Of a DNA stretch of 35,681 bases, positions 1-8,718 are shown piece after piece. The notes beneath the pieces are model-generated. The model searched no databases and was not told the origin of the DNA. It saw only the letters and a list, made by a program, of their open reading frames with translations. Position 1 is the first letter of the stretch. Each line of letters begins with the position of its first letter. Position numbers and translations under genes: made by a program. This stretch comes from an uncultured Bacteroidota bacterium. GTDB taxonomy: Bacteria > Bacteroidota > Bacteroidia > Chitinophagales > Chitinophagaceae. The stretch covers positions 1-35,681 of the forward strand of contig CAIYKV010000112.1 of NCBI GenBank assembly GCA_903926855.1. The letters are read 5' to 3'.

Positions 1-275
1 ACAGAGCCAATATTCTGAATGGGTTGTTCATCAAAAACAGGTGTCCAACTGGCACCACCATTTTCTGATTTCCAAACACCGCCGCTTGCGGTACCCAGGT
101 AAATGGTATTGGGCATGCTCCAGACAGCGTCTATCGATGTAACGCGGCCACTCATTCCGGCAGGCCCGATATTCCTTGGCTTCAGGGTTTTGAATTGTTT
201 TGACAGATCAACCGTTTGGGCTGATAAATAAGATACTGCGATACTAAACAGAATAAACAGGGGAAATTTTCTCAT
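1..275 (-). CDS. Secreted BNR/sortilin (VPS10)-like glycosyl hydrolase family protein, N-terminal fragment
   Basis: The reading frame runs off the left edge, so only about 91 N-terminal residues are visible. It begins with a hydrophobic Sec signal peptide (MRKFPLFILFSIAVSYLSAQ). The mature part then has KPRNIGPAGMSGRVTSIDA and a GTASGGVWKSENGGASWTPVF stretch, which is the first Asp-box/BNR-type beta-propeller blade. This opening is characteristic of the large secreted sortilin/VPS10-like proteins of Bacteroidota, often named glycosyl hydrolases without a proven substrate. An in-frame ATG six bases upstream (281) is an alternative start. Family assignment is good; enzymatic function is unknown. 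Confidence 0.75.
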   Translation of the reverse strand, partial: MRKFPLFILFSIAVSYLSAQTVDLSKQFKTLKPRNIGPAGMSGRVTSIDAVWSMPNTIYLGTASGGVWKSENGGASWTPVFDEQPIQNIGS

Positions 276-383
276 GAACATAGTATTTGGGTAAAGGAAA
301 TTCAGAAATAAACAGGCAACTACCAAAAAAGATATCAGGTTCTTCAAATAATCTCACAAAGACTTCCCTTCCAATCATGCAAA

Positions 384-412
384 CGGGGCATATAAATAGA
401 TTATATGCCCCG
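384..412 (-). terminator. Hairpin terminator downstream of msrB
   Basis: Perfect 12-bp stem CGGGGCATATAA / TTATATGCCCCG with a 5-base loop, 41 bases past the msrB stop and before the next - strand gene. On the - strand the stem is followed only by GTTTGC, so the U-tract is weak; the stem itself is strong. Confidence 0.6.
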
Positions 413-453
413 CAAGCCATCTTTCGGCGTCAAATTACCGATTATTCTTTTTT

Positions 454-1005
454 CTATGCATCATATTTTTTCTCTGCTTCCTTTGCTTTTTCAAAATCGA
501 GCACAACGCCATTAATACAATACCGCAAACCGGTAGGCTTAGGCCCATCTTCAAAAACATGCCCCAGGTGCGATTTGCATCTGCCACATTCTACTTCTGT
601 TCTGGACATCCCCAAGGTATTATCCGGCAGGTAAATGATAGATCCTTTGCTGATGGGTTCATAAAAACTGGGCCATCCACATCCGCTTTCAAATTTGGTA
701 TCGCTTTTAAACAAGGGGTTACCGCAAACCGCACAGTAATAAGTGCCGATCTCTTTTGATTTTTCAAAAGGGCTGGTATAGGGCCGCTCTGTTCCTTTCT
801 GACGGGCGATATAGTATACCTCCGGAGAAAGAATTTTCTTCCATTCGGCATCAGGCAAAGCCAGTTTTCCGGTATCGTTTCTCGAATACACGGGGTTGGT
901 GGGTTTTTCGTTTGTACTCATAGGATTTTCTTGCTTTTTGATATTTTGAGAATAACAACTCAGACAAAACAGACAGAGGAAAAAATAGCTGCTGTAAGCT
1001 CTCAT
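454..1005 (-). CDS. msrB: Peptide-methionine (R)-S-oxide reductase MsrB, probable lipoprotein
   Basis: Reduces methionine-R-sulfoxide in damaged proteins with thiol reductant. The 183-residue protein has the complete MsrB domain from about residue 50: structural zinc cysteines in two CxxC pairs (C91/C94 and C140/C143), GCGWPSF at 108-114 with a candidate resolving C109, and the catalytic Cys163 in RYCIN. The N-terminus is hydrophobic and ends in CLSC (Cys17), a lipobox-like sequence, so it is probably exported and anchored to repair envelope proteins; this location is inferred. It stands alone on the - strand, divergent from adk, with its own hairpin terminator. The ATG at 1005 is preferred because it is what supplies the export signal; an internal ATG at codon 29 would give a cytosolic form. 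Confidence 0.93.
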   Translation of the reverse strand: MRAYSSYFFLCLFCLSCYSQNIKKQENPMSTNEKPTNPVYSRNDTGKLALPDAEWKKILSPEVYYIARQKGTERPYTSPFEKSKEIGTYYCAVCGNPLFKSDTKFESGCGWPSFYEPISKGSIIYLPDNTLGMSRTEVECGRCKSHLGHVFEDGPKPTGLRYCINGVVLDFEKAKEAEKKYDA

Positions 1006-1150
1006 ATTACACTTTGTTTTATCTGATAGTTTAACAGGTATTCACCTGAAAAAGTTGCATAAGCAATGACGAGGCCTGATAATTTTCCTTACAATTCACT
1101 CTTTTCTAATGATTTCAATCAGTGTTAAATGTTTTTTAAGACCAAGGCCC

Positions 1151-1158
1151 TATATTTG
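1151..1158 (+). promoter_or_regulatory. -7 promoter element for adk (TATATTTG)
   Basis: Exact match to the Bacteroidota -7 consensus TAnnTTTG, 25 bases before the adk ATG, predicting a short 5' UTR of about 20 nt. No clear -33 TTTG at the usual distance. Confidence 0.55.
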
Positions 1159-1183
1159 TTGTTCACGCAAGGATATCAAGTAC

Positions 1184-1762
1184 ATGTTTAATATTATTCT
1201 GTTTGGACCTCCGGGCAGTGGTAAAGGTACACAAAGTGAGAAGCTGATTGCCGCTTATGGATTAATACATTTATCTACGGGTGATCTATTAAGATCTGAA
1301 ATTGCCAGACAAACGCCGTTGGGATTGGAAGCTAAGCACATTATGGATAAGGGCCAATTAGTTCCGGATGAGGTAGTAATTGGAATGATCAGCTCTGCGC
1401 TGGACGCTAATCCCGCCAGTAAAGGGTTTCTGTTTGATGGATTTCCCAGAACAGTGGCACAAAGTGAGGCGTTGGATAAATTATTACACCTAAAAAATAC
1501 CGAAATTGGCGTAGTATTGGCATTAGAAGTAAGTGAAGAAGAGCTGGTAAAACGTTTGTTGAACCGTGGGTTAACCAGTGGCAGAAGTGATGACAATAAT
1601 GAAGCGGTAGTAAGGGCGCGTATTGTAGAATACCATAAAAAAACATCCGTAGTAGCCGAATATTACAGCCAGTTTAAAAAAGTGGTTCATGTAAGGGGGG
1701 AAGGCACGGTAACAGAAATATTCGATTCTCTTTGCAGCGAAATCGATAAGAGATTGTCTTAA
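1184..1762 (+). CDS. adk: Adenylate kinase, short-LID type
   Basis: Catalyses ATP + AMP to 2 ADP in the cytosol. The P-loop GPPGSGKGT lies at residues 8-16, the AMP-binding DGFPRT motif follows at mid-protein, and RLLNRG...SGRSDDN marks the LID region. The LID is the short version without zinc cysteines, which explains the length of 192 residues compared with about 215 for long-type enzymes. The ATG at 1184 is chosen because MFNIILFGPPGSGKGT is the standard family N-terminus; the frame stays open upstream but that extension (25 residues) is not family-like and would cover the promoter. A terminator follows the gene, so it is probably monocistronic. Confidence 0.96.
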   Translation: MFNIILFGPPGSGKGTQSEKLIAAYGLIHLSTGDLLRSEIARQTPLGLEAKHIMDKGQLVPDEVVIGMISSALDANPASKGFLFDGFPRTVAQSEALDKLLHLKNTEIGVVLALEVSEEELVKRLLNRGLTSGRSDDNNEAVVRARIVEYHKKTSVVAEYYSQFKKVVHVRGEGTVTEIFDSLCSEIDKRLS

Positions 1763-1804
1763 TATAATGGTTGCAAACTTTTTACAACCAACAACCAACT
1801 GCGG

Positions 1805-1834
1805 ATCCCGTCATTTTTCTTGGCGGGATTTTTT
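1805..1834 (+). terminator. Rho-independent terminator of adk
   Basis: Stem ATCCCGTCA / TGGCGGGAT (one G-T wobble), loop TTTTTCT, followed by a run of six T. It lies 43 bases past the adk stop. Confidence 0.85.
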
Positions 1835-1954
1835 GTGCCCCCTCATAAACCATCGTTCCCAGCCATATCAAAATCTGAATTTCCATGATTTTGGTTCAGT
1901 AACCGATAACTCTCTTGCCGCCATTCCGCTATCTTTAAGGGTACAATTCAGCCT

Positions 1955-2422
1955 ATGTTATCCGAAAAAGAATATTTTCTTCAGAACGAGTATATCCCTC
2001 TTTTACAAAAACTAACCCCTCAACAAACTGGTAAATGGGGTAAAATGGACGCCCAGCAAATGGTTGAGCATGTAAGGGATGTTTGCAAACTGGCAAATGG
2101 AAAAATTGTTTTGCCACTATTGATCACGGATCCTGAGAAACTTGCCAAAGCAAGGGCATTTATGTTATCGGATGCACTTTTCAGAGAAAATACCAAAGTG
2201 CCGGTGATGCCCGAAGAGCCCAGACCCCATAAATATGCAAGCATGCAGGAGGCTATTGCAAAAATGGAAGAAGAGCTGAAAGCTGTTTTTACGTTTTATC
2301 AAAAAAATCCTTCCAAAACACTGGTATCTCCCATGTTTGGAGATTTGAATTATGAAGAACAGATTCATTTATTGCATAAGCATGCAATGCATCATTTAAG
2401 ACAATTTGGACTAGTTGAATAA
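1955..2422 (+). CDS. DinB-superfamily DUF1569 protein
   Basis: A 155-residue protein of the DUF1569 branch of the DinB/YfiT four-helix bundle. The usual features are visible: KMDAQQMVEHV near residues 30-40 with His39, and HKHAMHHLRQFG at 141-151 with His143/146/147, positions that could form the metal site of this fold. No catalytic reaction is established for the family. It precedes paaZ by 65 bases; because paaZ has its own promoter the two need not be one operon. A near-consensus TATCTTTA at 1930-1937 lies 17 bases before the start. Confidence 0.75.
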   Translation: MLSEKEYFLQNEYIPLLQKLTPQQTGKWGKMDAQQMVEHVRDVCKLANGKIVLPLLITDPEKLAKARAFMLSDALFRENTKVPVMPEEPRPHKYASMQEAIAKMEEELKAVFTFYQKNPSKTLVSPMFGDLNYEEQIHLLHKHAMHHLRQFGLVE

Positions 2423-2459
2423 TTTTTAACCAGGCTCATTATTAAAAACTATCAATCGT

Positions 2460-2467
2460 TAGCTTTG
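2460..2467 (+). promoter_or_regulatory. -7 promoter element for paaZ (TAGCTTTG)
   Basis: Exact TAnnTTTG match 20 bases before the paaZ ATG, predicting a 5' UTR of about 15 nt. It would drive paaZ, the crotonase and the AlkA-like gene. Confidence 0.55.
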
Positions 2468-2487
2468 CCAGATCTTAAACGATTGCC

Positions 2488-4533
2488 ATGGCAGTATTAG
2501 AAAACTATATCGGAAATAAATGGGTCGCATCTAAGGATGAGGGCCAGTCCTTGTACAATGCCTTTACTGGCGAGCAAATTGCTACTGCCTCAACCAAAGG
2601 AATTGATTTTGCCGATGTATTGAATTATGCCCGCAAAAAAGGGAACCCCGCACTCCGAAAAATGAGTTTTCAGGAAAGAGGGCTGATGTTAAGGGCCCTG
2701 GCCATGCATTTGCGGGAGCATCTGGACAAGTTTTACCAGATCAGTTACCAGACAGGCGCCACGAAAGCAGATAGCTGGGTAGATATTGAAGGTGGAATCG
2801 GAAACCTGTTTTCGTATGCATCCCTGCGCAGAAAATTTCCTGATGAATCTTATTGTCTGGATGGGCAAGCCCATATGCTGGGTAAAGCCAATACATTTAT
2901 GGGACAGCACCTGCTGGTACCGAAAGAAGGGGTAGCAGTGCATATTAATGCGTTCAATTTTCCGGTTTGGGGTATGCTGGAAAAAATAGCGGTAAACCTG
3001 TTGGCAGGTGTTCCCGCAGTAGTCAAACCTGCTACGGTTACTTCCTATTTAACGCAGGCAGTGGTAAAAGAAATTGCAGCTTCCGGTATTTTACCTGATG
3101 GGGCGCTTCAACTGATCTGTGGCAGCGCGGGCGATTTATTGGATCATGTAGAATCGCAGGATATTATAACATTTACCGGTTCTGCGTCTACCGGTTTATT
3201 ATTGAAATCAGGTAAGCAGGTACTTAGCCAGAATGTTCCTTTTACCATGGAAGCAGATTCGCTGAATTGTATTGTATTGGGCGAAGACGTTCAACCAGGT
3301 ATGCCTGAATGGGATATTTTTATCAAAGAAGTGAGAAAAGAGATGACTACGAAATGTGGTCAGAAATGTACGGCTATCCGTCGCATATTTGTTCCGGAAA
3401 ATAAACTGGAAGATATACATATTGCGCTTGGCAAAGCTTTATCGCAAACCATTATCGGGAATCCTACCAATGAAAAAGTACGTATGGGTTCACTGGCTGG
3501 TGAAAACCAAAGAAAGGAAGTAAAAGAACAGGTGCAGAAATTACTGGCAGTTTCACAAATTATTTACGGCTCATTAAATAGTGTAGAAGTGTTGGATGCG
3601 GATGCCTTACAAGGTGCGTTCATGAGCCCTTTGTTGTTATTAAACGAACATCCCTTCACTTCATCTGAAACACATGAAATAGAAGCATTCGGTCCGGTTG
3701 CCACGCTGATGTCTTACCAATCTATGGAAGATGCCATCACGCTGGCTAAAATGGGAAAGGGCTCATTGGTTAGCACAATAGTTACTGCTGATAAAAATCT
3801 GGCGAAACAATATGTACTCGGTGCTGGCACATACCATGGTCGTATTTTGATATTGAATAACCAATGTGCGATAGAGAACACCGGACATGGTTCTCCCTTA
3901 CCACTTTTGGTGCATGGCGGACCGGGCAGGGCTGGCGGTGGAGAAGAAATGGGTGGAATCAGAGGCGTTAAACATTATATGCAAAGAGTGGCATTACAAG
4001 GTTCCCCCGATATGATTACTGCCGTAACCAATGTTTACCAACTGGGGGCTACCGGCAATTTGGATACGATTCATCCCTTCAAAAAATATTTTGAAGATTT
4101 GAGCGTGGGGGATCAGTTACTCACAGAAAAAAGACTGATTACCGCAGTAGATATTGATCGGTTTGCCGACCTGAGTGGCGATCATTTTTATGCACACCTG
4201 AAAGAAACCGATTTTACCGGAACCTTATTCGATAAACAGGTTGCACATGGATATTTTATCATCAGTGCTGCCGCAGGTTTGTTTGTAGACAGTTATGAAA
4301 AGAATCCGGTATTACTTAACTACGGTATTGATGAATTAAGATTTACCAAACCCGTTTATCCAGGGGCAGAAATATATATTCGGTTTACTTGTAAAGAAAA
4401 AACAGGTCAGGAGAAAAAAGAGCCTTCAGATATACCCAGGGGGATCGTAAAATGGCTGGTGGAAATTATGGATGATGAAAATGAAATCGTGGGTATTGCC
4501 ACCATACTAACCATGGTTGCCAAAAAGAGCTAA
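2488..4533 (+). CDS. paaZ: PaaZ: oxepin-CoA hydrolase / 3-oxo-5,6-dehydrosuberyl-CoA semialdehyde dehydrogenase
   Basis: Bifunctional enzyme of aerobic phenylacetate catabolism: a MaoC-like C-terminal domain opens the oxepin-CoA ring and the N-terminal aldehyde dehydrogenase domain oxidises the resulting semialdehyde. The 681-residue length equals the family norm. The ALDH domain (about 1-520) shows FTGSASTG at 229-236, the general-base Glu255 in FTMEADSLN and the nucleophile Cys294 in GQKCTAIRR. The hydratase domain (about 530-681) shows DLSGDHFYAH at 561-570 with Asp561 and His566. Both active sites look intact. It is followed after 45 bases by a crotonase. None of paaABCDE, paaK, paaH or paaJ is in the window, so the rest of the pathway must be elsewhere or this copy works on another CoA ester. 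Confidence 0.93.
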   Translation: MAVLENYIGNKWVASKDEGQSLYNAFTGEQIATASTKGIDFADVLNYARKKGNPALRKMSFQERGLMLRALAMHLREHLDKFYQISYQTGATKADSWVDIEGGIGNLFSYASLRRKFPDESYCLDGQAHMLGKANTFMGQHLLVPKEGVAVHINAFNFPVWGMLEKIAVNLLAGVPAVVKPATVTSYLTQAVVKEIAASGILPDGALQLICGSAGDLLDHVESQDIITFTGSASTGLLLKSGKQVLSQNVPFTMEADSLNCIVLGEDVQPGMPEWDIFIKEVRKEMTTKCGQKCTAIRRIFVPENKLEDIHIALGKALSQTIIGNPTNEKVRMGSLAGENQRKEVKEQVQKLLAVSQIIYGSLNSVEVLDADALQGAFMSPLLLLNEHPFTSSETHEIEAFGPVATLMSYQSMEDAITLAKMGKGSLVSTIVTADKNLAKQYVLGAGTYHGRILILNNQCAIENTGHGSPLPLLVHGGPGRAGGGEEMGGIRGVKHYMQRVALQGSPDMITAVTNVYQLGATGNLDTIHPFKKYFEDLSVGDQLLTEKRLITAVDIDRFADLSGDHFYAHLKETDFTGTLFDKQVAHGYFIISAAAGLFVDSYEKNPVLLNYGIDELRFTKPVYPGAEIYIRFTCKEKTGQEKKEPSDIPRGIVKWLVEIMDDENEIVGIATILTMVAKKS

Positions 4534-4578
4534 GAAAATAATATAGTTCCATTTCATTCAACGCCTTACATTTAACCC

Positions 4579-5370
4579 ATGAGCGAAGAAAACAAAGAAC
4601 CCTATGTACACGTAGTTCATAATGAAGGGATTGCTACTATTGAATTCTATCATCCACAGAGCAATTCTTTACCGGGTATATTATTGAAACAATTAACCGA
4701 AGCTATTGCAACAGAAGGAAAGAATCCAACAACCCGGGTAATTATCCTTCGCTCCGCAGGTATGAAAGTATTTTGCTCCGGTGCATCTTTTAATGAATTA
4801 GCGGCTATCACTACAGAAGATCAAGGCTTGCATTTTTTTTCCGGCTTTGCGCATGTAATCAATGCCATGCGTAAAGTGCCTCAGTTAATCATTGCCAGAA
4901 TACAGGGCAAATCCATTGGCGGTGGTGTTGGATTAGCCGCTGCGGCAGACTATGCCATTGCCATGGAAGGTGCCGATATTAAACTTAGTGAACTGGCCGT
5001 GGGTATCGGTCCGTTTGTAGTAGGGCCAGCAGTAGAAAGAAAAACCGGTCGATCCGCATTCTCTCAATTAACAATTGATGCCACCATGTGGCGCCCGGCA
5101 GATTGGGCACGAAGAAAAGGTTTATATGCAGAATTACATTCAGATATGAAAGGTATGGATGATTCCATTACCCGTTTAGCCAATATCCTCTCACAATCCA
5201 ACCCCGAAGCTATGCTCGAGTTGAAGAAAATATTCTGGGAAGGCACCGAGCATTGGGATGCATTTTTATTGGAAAGAGCAGCTATCAGTGGCAGGTTAAT
5301 ATTGAGTGAACATAGTAAAGCGTTTATTGAGAATTTCAAATTGAATAAGTCCGCTCGCGCTGCTTCCTGA
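4579..5370 (+). CDS. Enoyl-CoA hydratase/isomerase family (crotonase) protein, atypical active site
   Basis: A 263-residue crotonase-fold protein. The oxyanion-hole segments are present: CSGASFNELA (66-75) and GKSIGGGVGLAAAADYAIA (110-128). The first hydratase glutamate is retained (Glu138 in KLSELAVGIGP), but by eye the second (Glu164 of rat crotonase) falls on Gln163 in SAFSQLT, and the usual PGAGG loop reads GPFVVGP. It may therefore be an isomerase or act on a special substrate, not a classical hydratase. Its place directly after paaZ suggests a step comparable to PaaF or PaaG, but I cannot decide which. The gene ends four bases before the next start, so translation is probably coupled. 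Confidence 0.85.
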   Translation: MSEENKEPYVHVVHNEGIATIEFYHPQSNSLPGILLKQLTEAIATEGKNPTTRVIILRSAGMKVFCSGASFNELAAITTEDQGLHFFSGFAHVINAMRKVPQLIIARIQGKSIGGGVGLAAAADYAIAMEGADIKLSELAVGIGPFVVGPAVERKTGRSAFSQLTIDATMWRPADWARRKGLYAELHSDMKGMDDSITRLANILSQSNPEAMLELKKIFWEGTEHWDAFLLERAAISGRLILSEHSKAFIENFKLNKSARAAS

Positions 5371-5374
5371 ACAA

Positions 5375-6013
5375 ATGATACAAACCCAAACCTTTCATAA
5401 AAAGAATTTTCAATTTTTATGTGACCGGCTTGCCTCAAAGGATGCTGATCTAAAAAGTATTCTAAAACAGTATGGCTATCCGCCATTATGGAGCAGAAAA
5501 TTAGGTTTCGAGACAATGGTTCATATCATTCTCGAACAACAGGTATCACTGGCTTCTGCAAAAGCTGCCCTAAATAAATTAAAAGAAAAGATTGGCCTGG
5601 TTACTCCTAAAAAACTATTAGCCTTATCAGATGGTGAATTGAAATCCTGCTATTTCAGCAGACAAAAAATCATTTATACACGCTGTCTCGCAGAAGCTAT
5701 TACTGAAAAGCGTTTATCTCTCCGGTGTTTAGCAGATAAAACGGAAGAAGAGATCAGGGAATCCCTTATTTCTATAAAAGGAATCGGCCATTGGACTGTT
5801 GATGTATTTCTGATGATGGTATTGCACAGAACTGATCTTTTCCCAACAGGAGATATTGCCTTGATGAACAGTACAAAACACTGCAAACAATTACCCACTC
5901 ACACTTCGAAAGAAGAAATTCTATCCATAGCAGAAAACTGGCGGCCTTATCGGTCTGTGGCAACATTTATGCTTTGGCATGCTTATATCAAAAGAAAAAA
6001 TATCCGGTTCTAA
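5375..6013 (+). CDS. HhH-GPD DNA glycosylase, AlkA-like (3-methyladenine glycosylase II)
   Basis: Base-excision repair enzyme that removes alkylated purines. In 212 residues it has the helix-hairpin-helix SIKGIGHWTVDVFLM followed by the GPD-type motif LFPTGDIALM with the catalytic Asp, and ILEQQVSLASAKAA in the first half of the fold. The AlkA N-terminal domain is absent, as in many short family members. No iron-sulfur cysteines are seen at the C-terminus, which argues against EndoIII/MutY. The start ATG lies four bases after the crotonase stop; the functional link to paaZ is unclear and may be only co-transcription. Confidence 0.85.
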   Translation: MIQTQTFHKKNFQFLCDRLASKDADLKSILKQYGYPPLWSRKLGFETMVHIILEQQVSLASAKAALNKLKEKIGLVTPKKLLALSDGELKSCYFSRQKIIYTRCLAEAITEKRLSLRCLADKTEEEIRESLISIKGIGHWTVDVFLMMVLHRTDLFPTGDIALMNSTKHCKQLPTHTSKEEILSIAENWRPYRSVATFMLWHAYIKRKNIRF

Positions 6014-6015
6014 AA

Positions 6016-6047
6016 AATAAGAGCGAATGCATGCATTCGCTCTTATT
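6016..6047. terminator. Bidirectional terminator between convergent genes
   Basis: A 32-bp perfect palindrome, AATAAGAGCGAATGCA with its exact reverse complement, between the ends of the AlkA-like gene (+) and the carbonic anhydrase gene (-). A/T-rich ends on both sides allow function in either direction. Confidence 0.85.
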
Positions 6048-6064
6048 GTAATTAGTAGGAAATA

Positions 6065-6706
6065 TTACAAGTCATCATACTCATATAATGAATCAATATG
6101 GGTTCCCGCTTCCATTTCAAAAACAGGTTTGATTAAACCATCTTTTAATCCATATACCCAACCATGCAGGTGGGGTCTTTGTTCATTTTTCCAGGCTCTT
6201 TGAATGATGGATGTTTTTGCCAGGTGCATAACCTGTTCTATCACATTCAATTCTACCAGTCTATCACATTTTGCTTCTTCATCCATGATCATCTCTAATT
6301 CATCCCTATGCAGCCGATATACATCTTTGATATTCCGCAACCACATATTCAAAACCTGTTTGAAATCATGGTTGGTCATGGCCGCTTTGATACCTCCACA
6401 TCCATAATGACCACAAACAATTACGTGTTTCACCTTCAGGTGACTAACCGCATAATCCAAAACGCTTAACAGGTTTACATCAGTATGTACTACGAGATTC
6501 GCTACATTGCGGTGAACAAATATTTCACCGGGCTGGGTATTGGTTATTTCATTTGCAGGCACGCGGCTATCGCTGCATCCGATCCATAAGAATTCGGGGG
6601 TTTGCAAATGGGCAAGACGGTCGAAGTATTCATGATCCTGTTCTACTTTTTCTTTGGCCCAGGCTTTATTTTCGAGAAGTAATTTTTCATATGTTTTCAT
6701 GATCAT
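6065..6706 (-). CDS. Beta-class carbonic anhydrase
   Basis: Interconverts CO2 and bicarbonate. Zinc ligands and the catalytic dyad are all visible: Cys44, Asp46 and Arg48 in CSDSRVPAN, and His100 and Cys103 in HYGCGG; HRNVAN at 65-70 is also typical. The 213-residue length fits plant-type/Can enzymes. The first ATG (6706) overlaps the stop of the upstream SulP gene as ATGA, which favours translational coupling and this start; an in-frame ATG at 6700 is also possible. The coupling to a transporter suggests that the enzyme supplies or consumes bicarbonate moved by it. No signal peptide, so cytosolic. Confidence 0.95.
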   Translation of the reverse strand: MIMKTYEKLLLENKAWAKEKVEQDHEYFDRLAHLQTPEFLWIGCSDSRVPANEITNTQPGEIFVHRNVANLVVHTDVNLLSVLDYAVSHLKVKHVIVCGHYGCGGIKAAMTNHDFKQVLNMWLRNIKDVYRLHRDELEMIMDEEAKCDRLVELNVIEQVMHLAKTSIIQRAWKNEQRPHLHGWVYGLKDGLIKPVFEMEAGTHIDSLYEYDDL

Positions 6707-8262
6707 ACAATTTTAGGTAATTGAAACAAAAGGTGCATGGGTTTATTCGGGCTGAGTTTAATATCAACCTTTATATTTTTTAAATGGGCGTGACAAAGAA
6801 AATTATTCACTTCTTCGATCACGTCTTTATCAATAAAATCTGCCCTTGTGGCATCGATGATTACAAAAGCATTTTCGGGTACATCTTCCAGTTTTTCTTT
6901 CACAATGGGCTTGTTGAGGAAGGAAACATCTTTCCGAAAACGAATCAGGTAGTGGTTATGGTCATTTACCACAAAAACTGAGGATCGGAAATTGCTTCTT
7001 ACCATAAAAAACAAACCCACTATGATGCCCACAATAATACCTATTAACAAATCTGTTGTTAAGATAGCGATAACGGTTACTACAAAGGGCATAAACTGAT
7101 CCCAGCCTTTTTGAAAGAACTCTTTGAACAGGGAAACCCTGGCCAGTTTATATCCCGTAAAGATAAGTACCGCCGCCAATGCGCTAAGGGGTATTTTATT
7201 CAGGATAAGAGGAATGAAAAATACGCATAATAACAAGAGTACCCCATGCAAAATTGTAGACACTTTGGTTTTTGCGCCTGCCGACACATTTGCCGAGCTC
7301 CGAACCACGACAGAAGTAAGCGGCAATCCGCCAATCAATCCCGAAACAATATTCCCAATTCCCTGAGCTTTCAATTCTCTATTGGCCGGAGTTACTCTTT
7401 TAAAGGGATCCAGCTTATCTACAGCTTCAATACCTAACAATGTTTCGAGGCTGGCAACAATTGCCAGGGTAATGGCTGTTACCCAGGTATCCATATGGTT
7501 GATAAATCGAAAATCAGGAAAACTGAAAAAGGAAAAGAAATGACTGATATCAGAAGCAACAGGTAATTTGACCAATTTATCCGCATCGATGGCGTATTCG
7601 GAATGATTGAGTTTCAGGTATTCATTTATAAATGTTCCCGCCAAAACTGCCAACAACGCTCCAGGTATCAGTTTCAATATTTTATGGGATTTAATAAACT
7701 TCCTTTCCCATAAAAACAGAATTACCAATGAGACTATCCCAATCAGGATGGCGGTGGGTGTAATAGATCTAAATGCGGAGAATATTTCTGAGAATGTATT
7801 GTTTGTATCCCCCTGTGCAAAATTCTCATCGCCTACAAAATCTGCATCATAGCCAACAAGATGTGGCAATTGTTTTAGTATCAGTATCAGTCCAATCGCT
7901 GCCAACATTCCTTTGATTACTGAATTGGGAATATAATCACCAATCACCCCTGCTTTTACATATCCCAATACCAATTGCAAAATTCCGGCCAACACTACTG
8001 CCAATAAAAAAGCTTCATATACCTGTAGTTTGATTATGGCTGCTGCAACAATTACGGTTAATCCTGCTGCGGGTCCGCTCACACTTAATTGTGATCCACT
8101 TACTATCCCAATAACAATACCCCCCACCATTCCTGCTATGATACCGGAAAATAAAGGAGCGCCTGAACCTAAGGCAATACCCAAACAAAGCGGCAGGGCT
8201 ACCAATAACACAACAATAGAAGCCGGTGCATCAGCACCGAGGTTCTGAAAATATTTTTTCAT
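6703..8262 (-). CDS. SulP-family anion transporter with STAS domain, probable bicarbonate transporter
   Basis: A 519-residue inner-membrane SLC26/SulP protein. The N-terminus ([24 protein letters not shown] by its short pieces ALPLCLGIA and SGPAAGLTV) and about 10-12 hydrophobic helices form the transport core; a cytosolic STAS domain occupies roughly residues 430-519 ([16 protein letters not shown]). SulP proteins carry sulfate, bicarbonate or other anions; the ATGA overlap with a beta-carbonic anhydrase argues for bicarbonate, as in BicA-like systems, but this is inference. Start chosen as the ATG at 8262; the two codons before it include only a TTG. Confidence 0.9.
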   Translation of the reverse strand: MKKYFQNLGADAPASIVVLLVALPLCLGIALGSGAPLFSGIIAGMVGGIVIGIVSGSQLSVSGPAAGLTVIVAAAIIKLQVYEAFLLAVVLAGILQLVLGYVKAGVIGDYIPNSVIKGMLAAIGLILILKQLPHLVGYDADFVGDENFAQGDTNNTFSEIFSAFRSITPTAILIGIVSLVILFLWERKFIKSHKILKLIPGALLAVLAGTFINEYLKLNHSEYAIDADKLVKLPVASDISHFFSFFSFPDFRFINHMDTWVTAITLAIVASLETLLGIEAVDKLDPFKRVTPANRELKAQGIGNIVSGLIGGLPLTSVVVRSSANVSAGAKTKVSTILHGVLLLLCVFFIPLILNKIPLSALAAVLIFTGYKLARVSLFKEFFQKGWDQFMPFVVTVIAILTTDLLIGIIVGIIVGLFFMVRSNFRSSVFVVNDHNHYLIRFRKDVSFLNKPIVKEKLEDVPENAFVIIDATRADFIDKDVIEEVNNFLCHAHLKNIKVDIKLSPNKPMHLLFQLPKIV

Positions 8263-8308
8263 GTACAATAAATTATAATAAAAGAAAAGATTTGCTTACC
8301 AGTAAGGA

Positions 8309-8605
8309 TCAGCAATTGGGCGGAGGTACATGAATATCGGCTGAAGGGTTCAGCGGAATAGCAGTTGACATATCTGCATATTGGAAAGTGGATTCAATAA
8401 ACAAAGAAGCAAGGTTGAAATCGGGTGTATATAAAAAATCGCTTTTGCTCTCTGCTTTTTTTAGACAATCTTTTCCATCAGCGCAGGAATGAGGAAGTTC
8501 TTCTGTAAACTGGCTGCCAAACAATGCCCTGCCCATCTGCCGGACAGGTAGTATCTGGATAGCCAGCACCAATAATAAAAAAAAAGTACAGAATTTGCGA
8601 CGCAT
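8309..8605 (-). CDS. Small exported or membrane-anchored hypothetical protein
   Basis: About 98 residues, beginning MRRKFCTFFLLLVLAIQILPV, a basic start followed by a hydrophobic core typical of a signal peptide or single membrane anchor. The rest is polar with two cysteines close together (SCADGKDC) and a C-terminal PPPNC. I recognise no family. It lies 46 bases upstream of the SulP gene on the same strand and 113 bases after fabG, so it may be co-transcribed with the SulP/carbonic anhydrase pair. A start further upstream (TTG at 8665) is possible but would bury the signal sequence. Real gene likely because of the signal-peptide pattern and its operon-like position. Confidence 0.5.
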   Translation of the reverse strand: MRRKFCTFFLLLVLAIQILPVRQMGRALFGSQFTEELPHSCADGKDCLKKAESKSDFLYTPDFNLASLFIESTFQYADMSTAIPLNPSADIHVPPPNC

Positions 8606-8718
8606 AGTTTGCGCGAAAATAACAGGAACTTCAATAGAGTTGAAGCTCTTGAACTGGTTTAACAAAAAGATTAACTCTATACTGAATTGTCACGGATTTT
8701 GTGACTTTCAAAACAGAT

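Noticed and set aside
287-634. 115-codon open frame on the + strand over the end of msrB
   Set aside because: Overlaps the msrB catalytic domain and its terminator; no family resemblance.
5064-5516. 150-codon open frame on the - strand
   Set aside because: It lies antisense across the end of the crotonase and the start of the glycosylase gene, both with clear family motifs; its translation has no recognisable domain.
4579-6013. Complete phenylacetate degradation cluster
   Set aside because: Apart from paaZ and one crotonase there is no paaABCDE, paaK, paaH or paaJ; the next gene is a DNA glycosylase.
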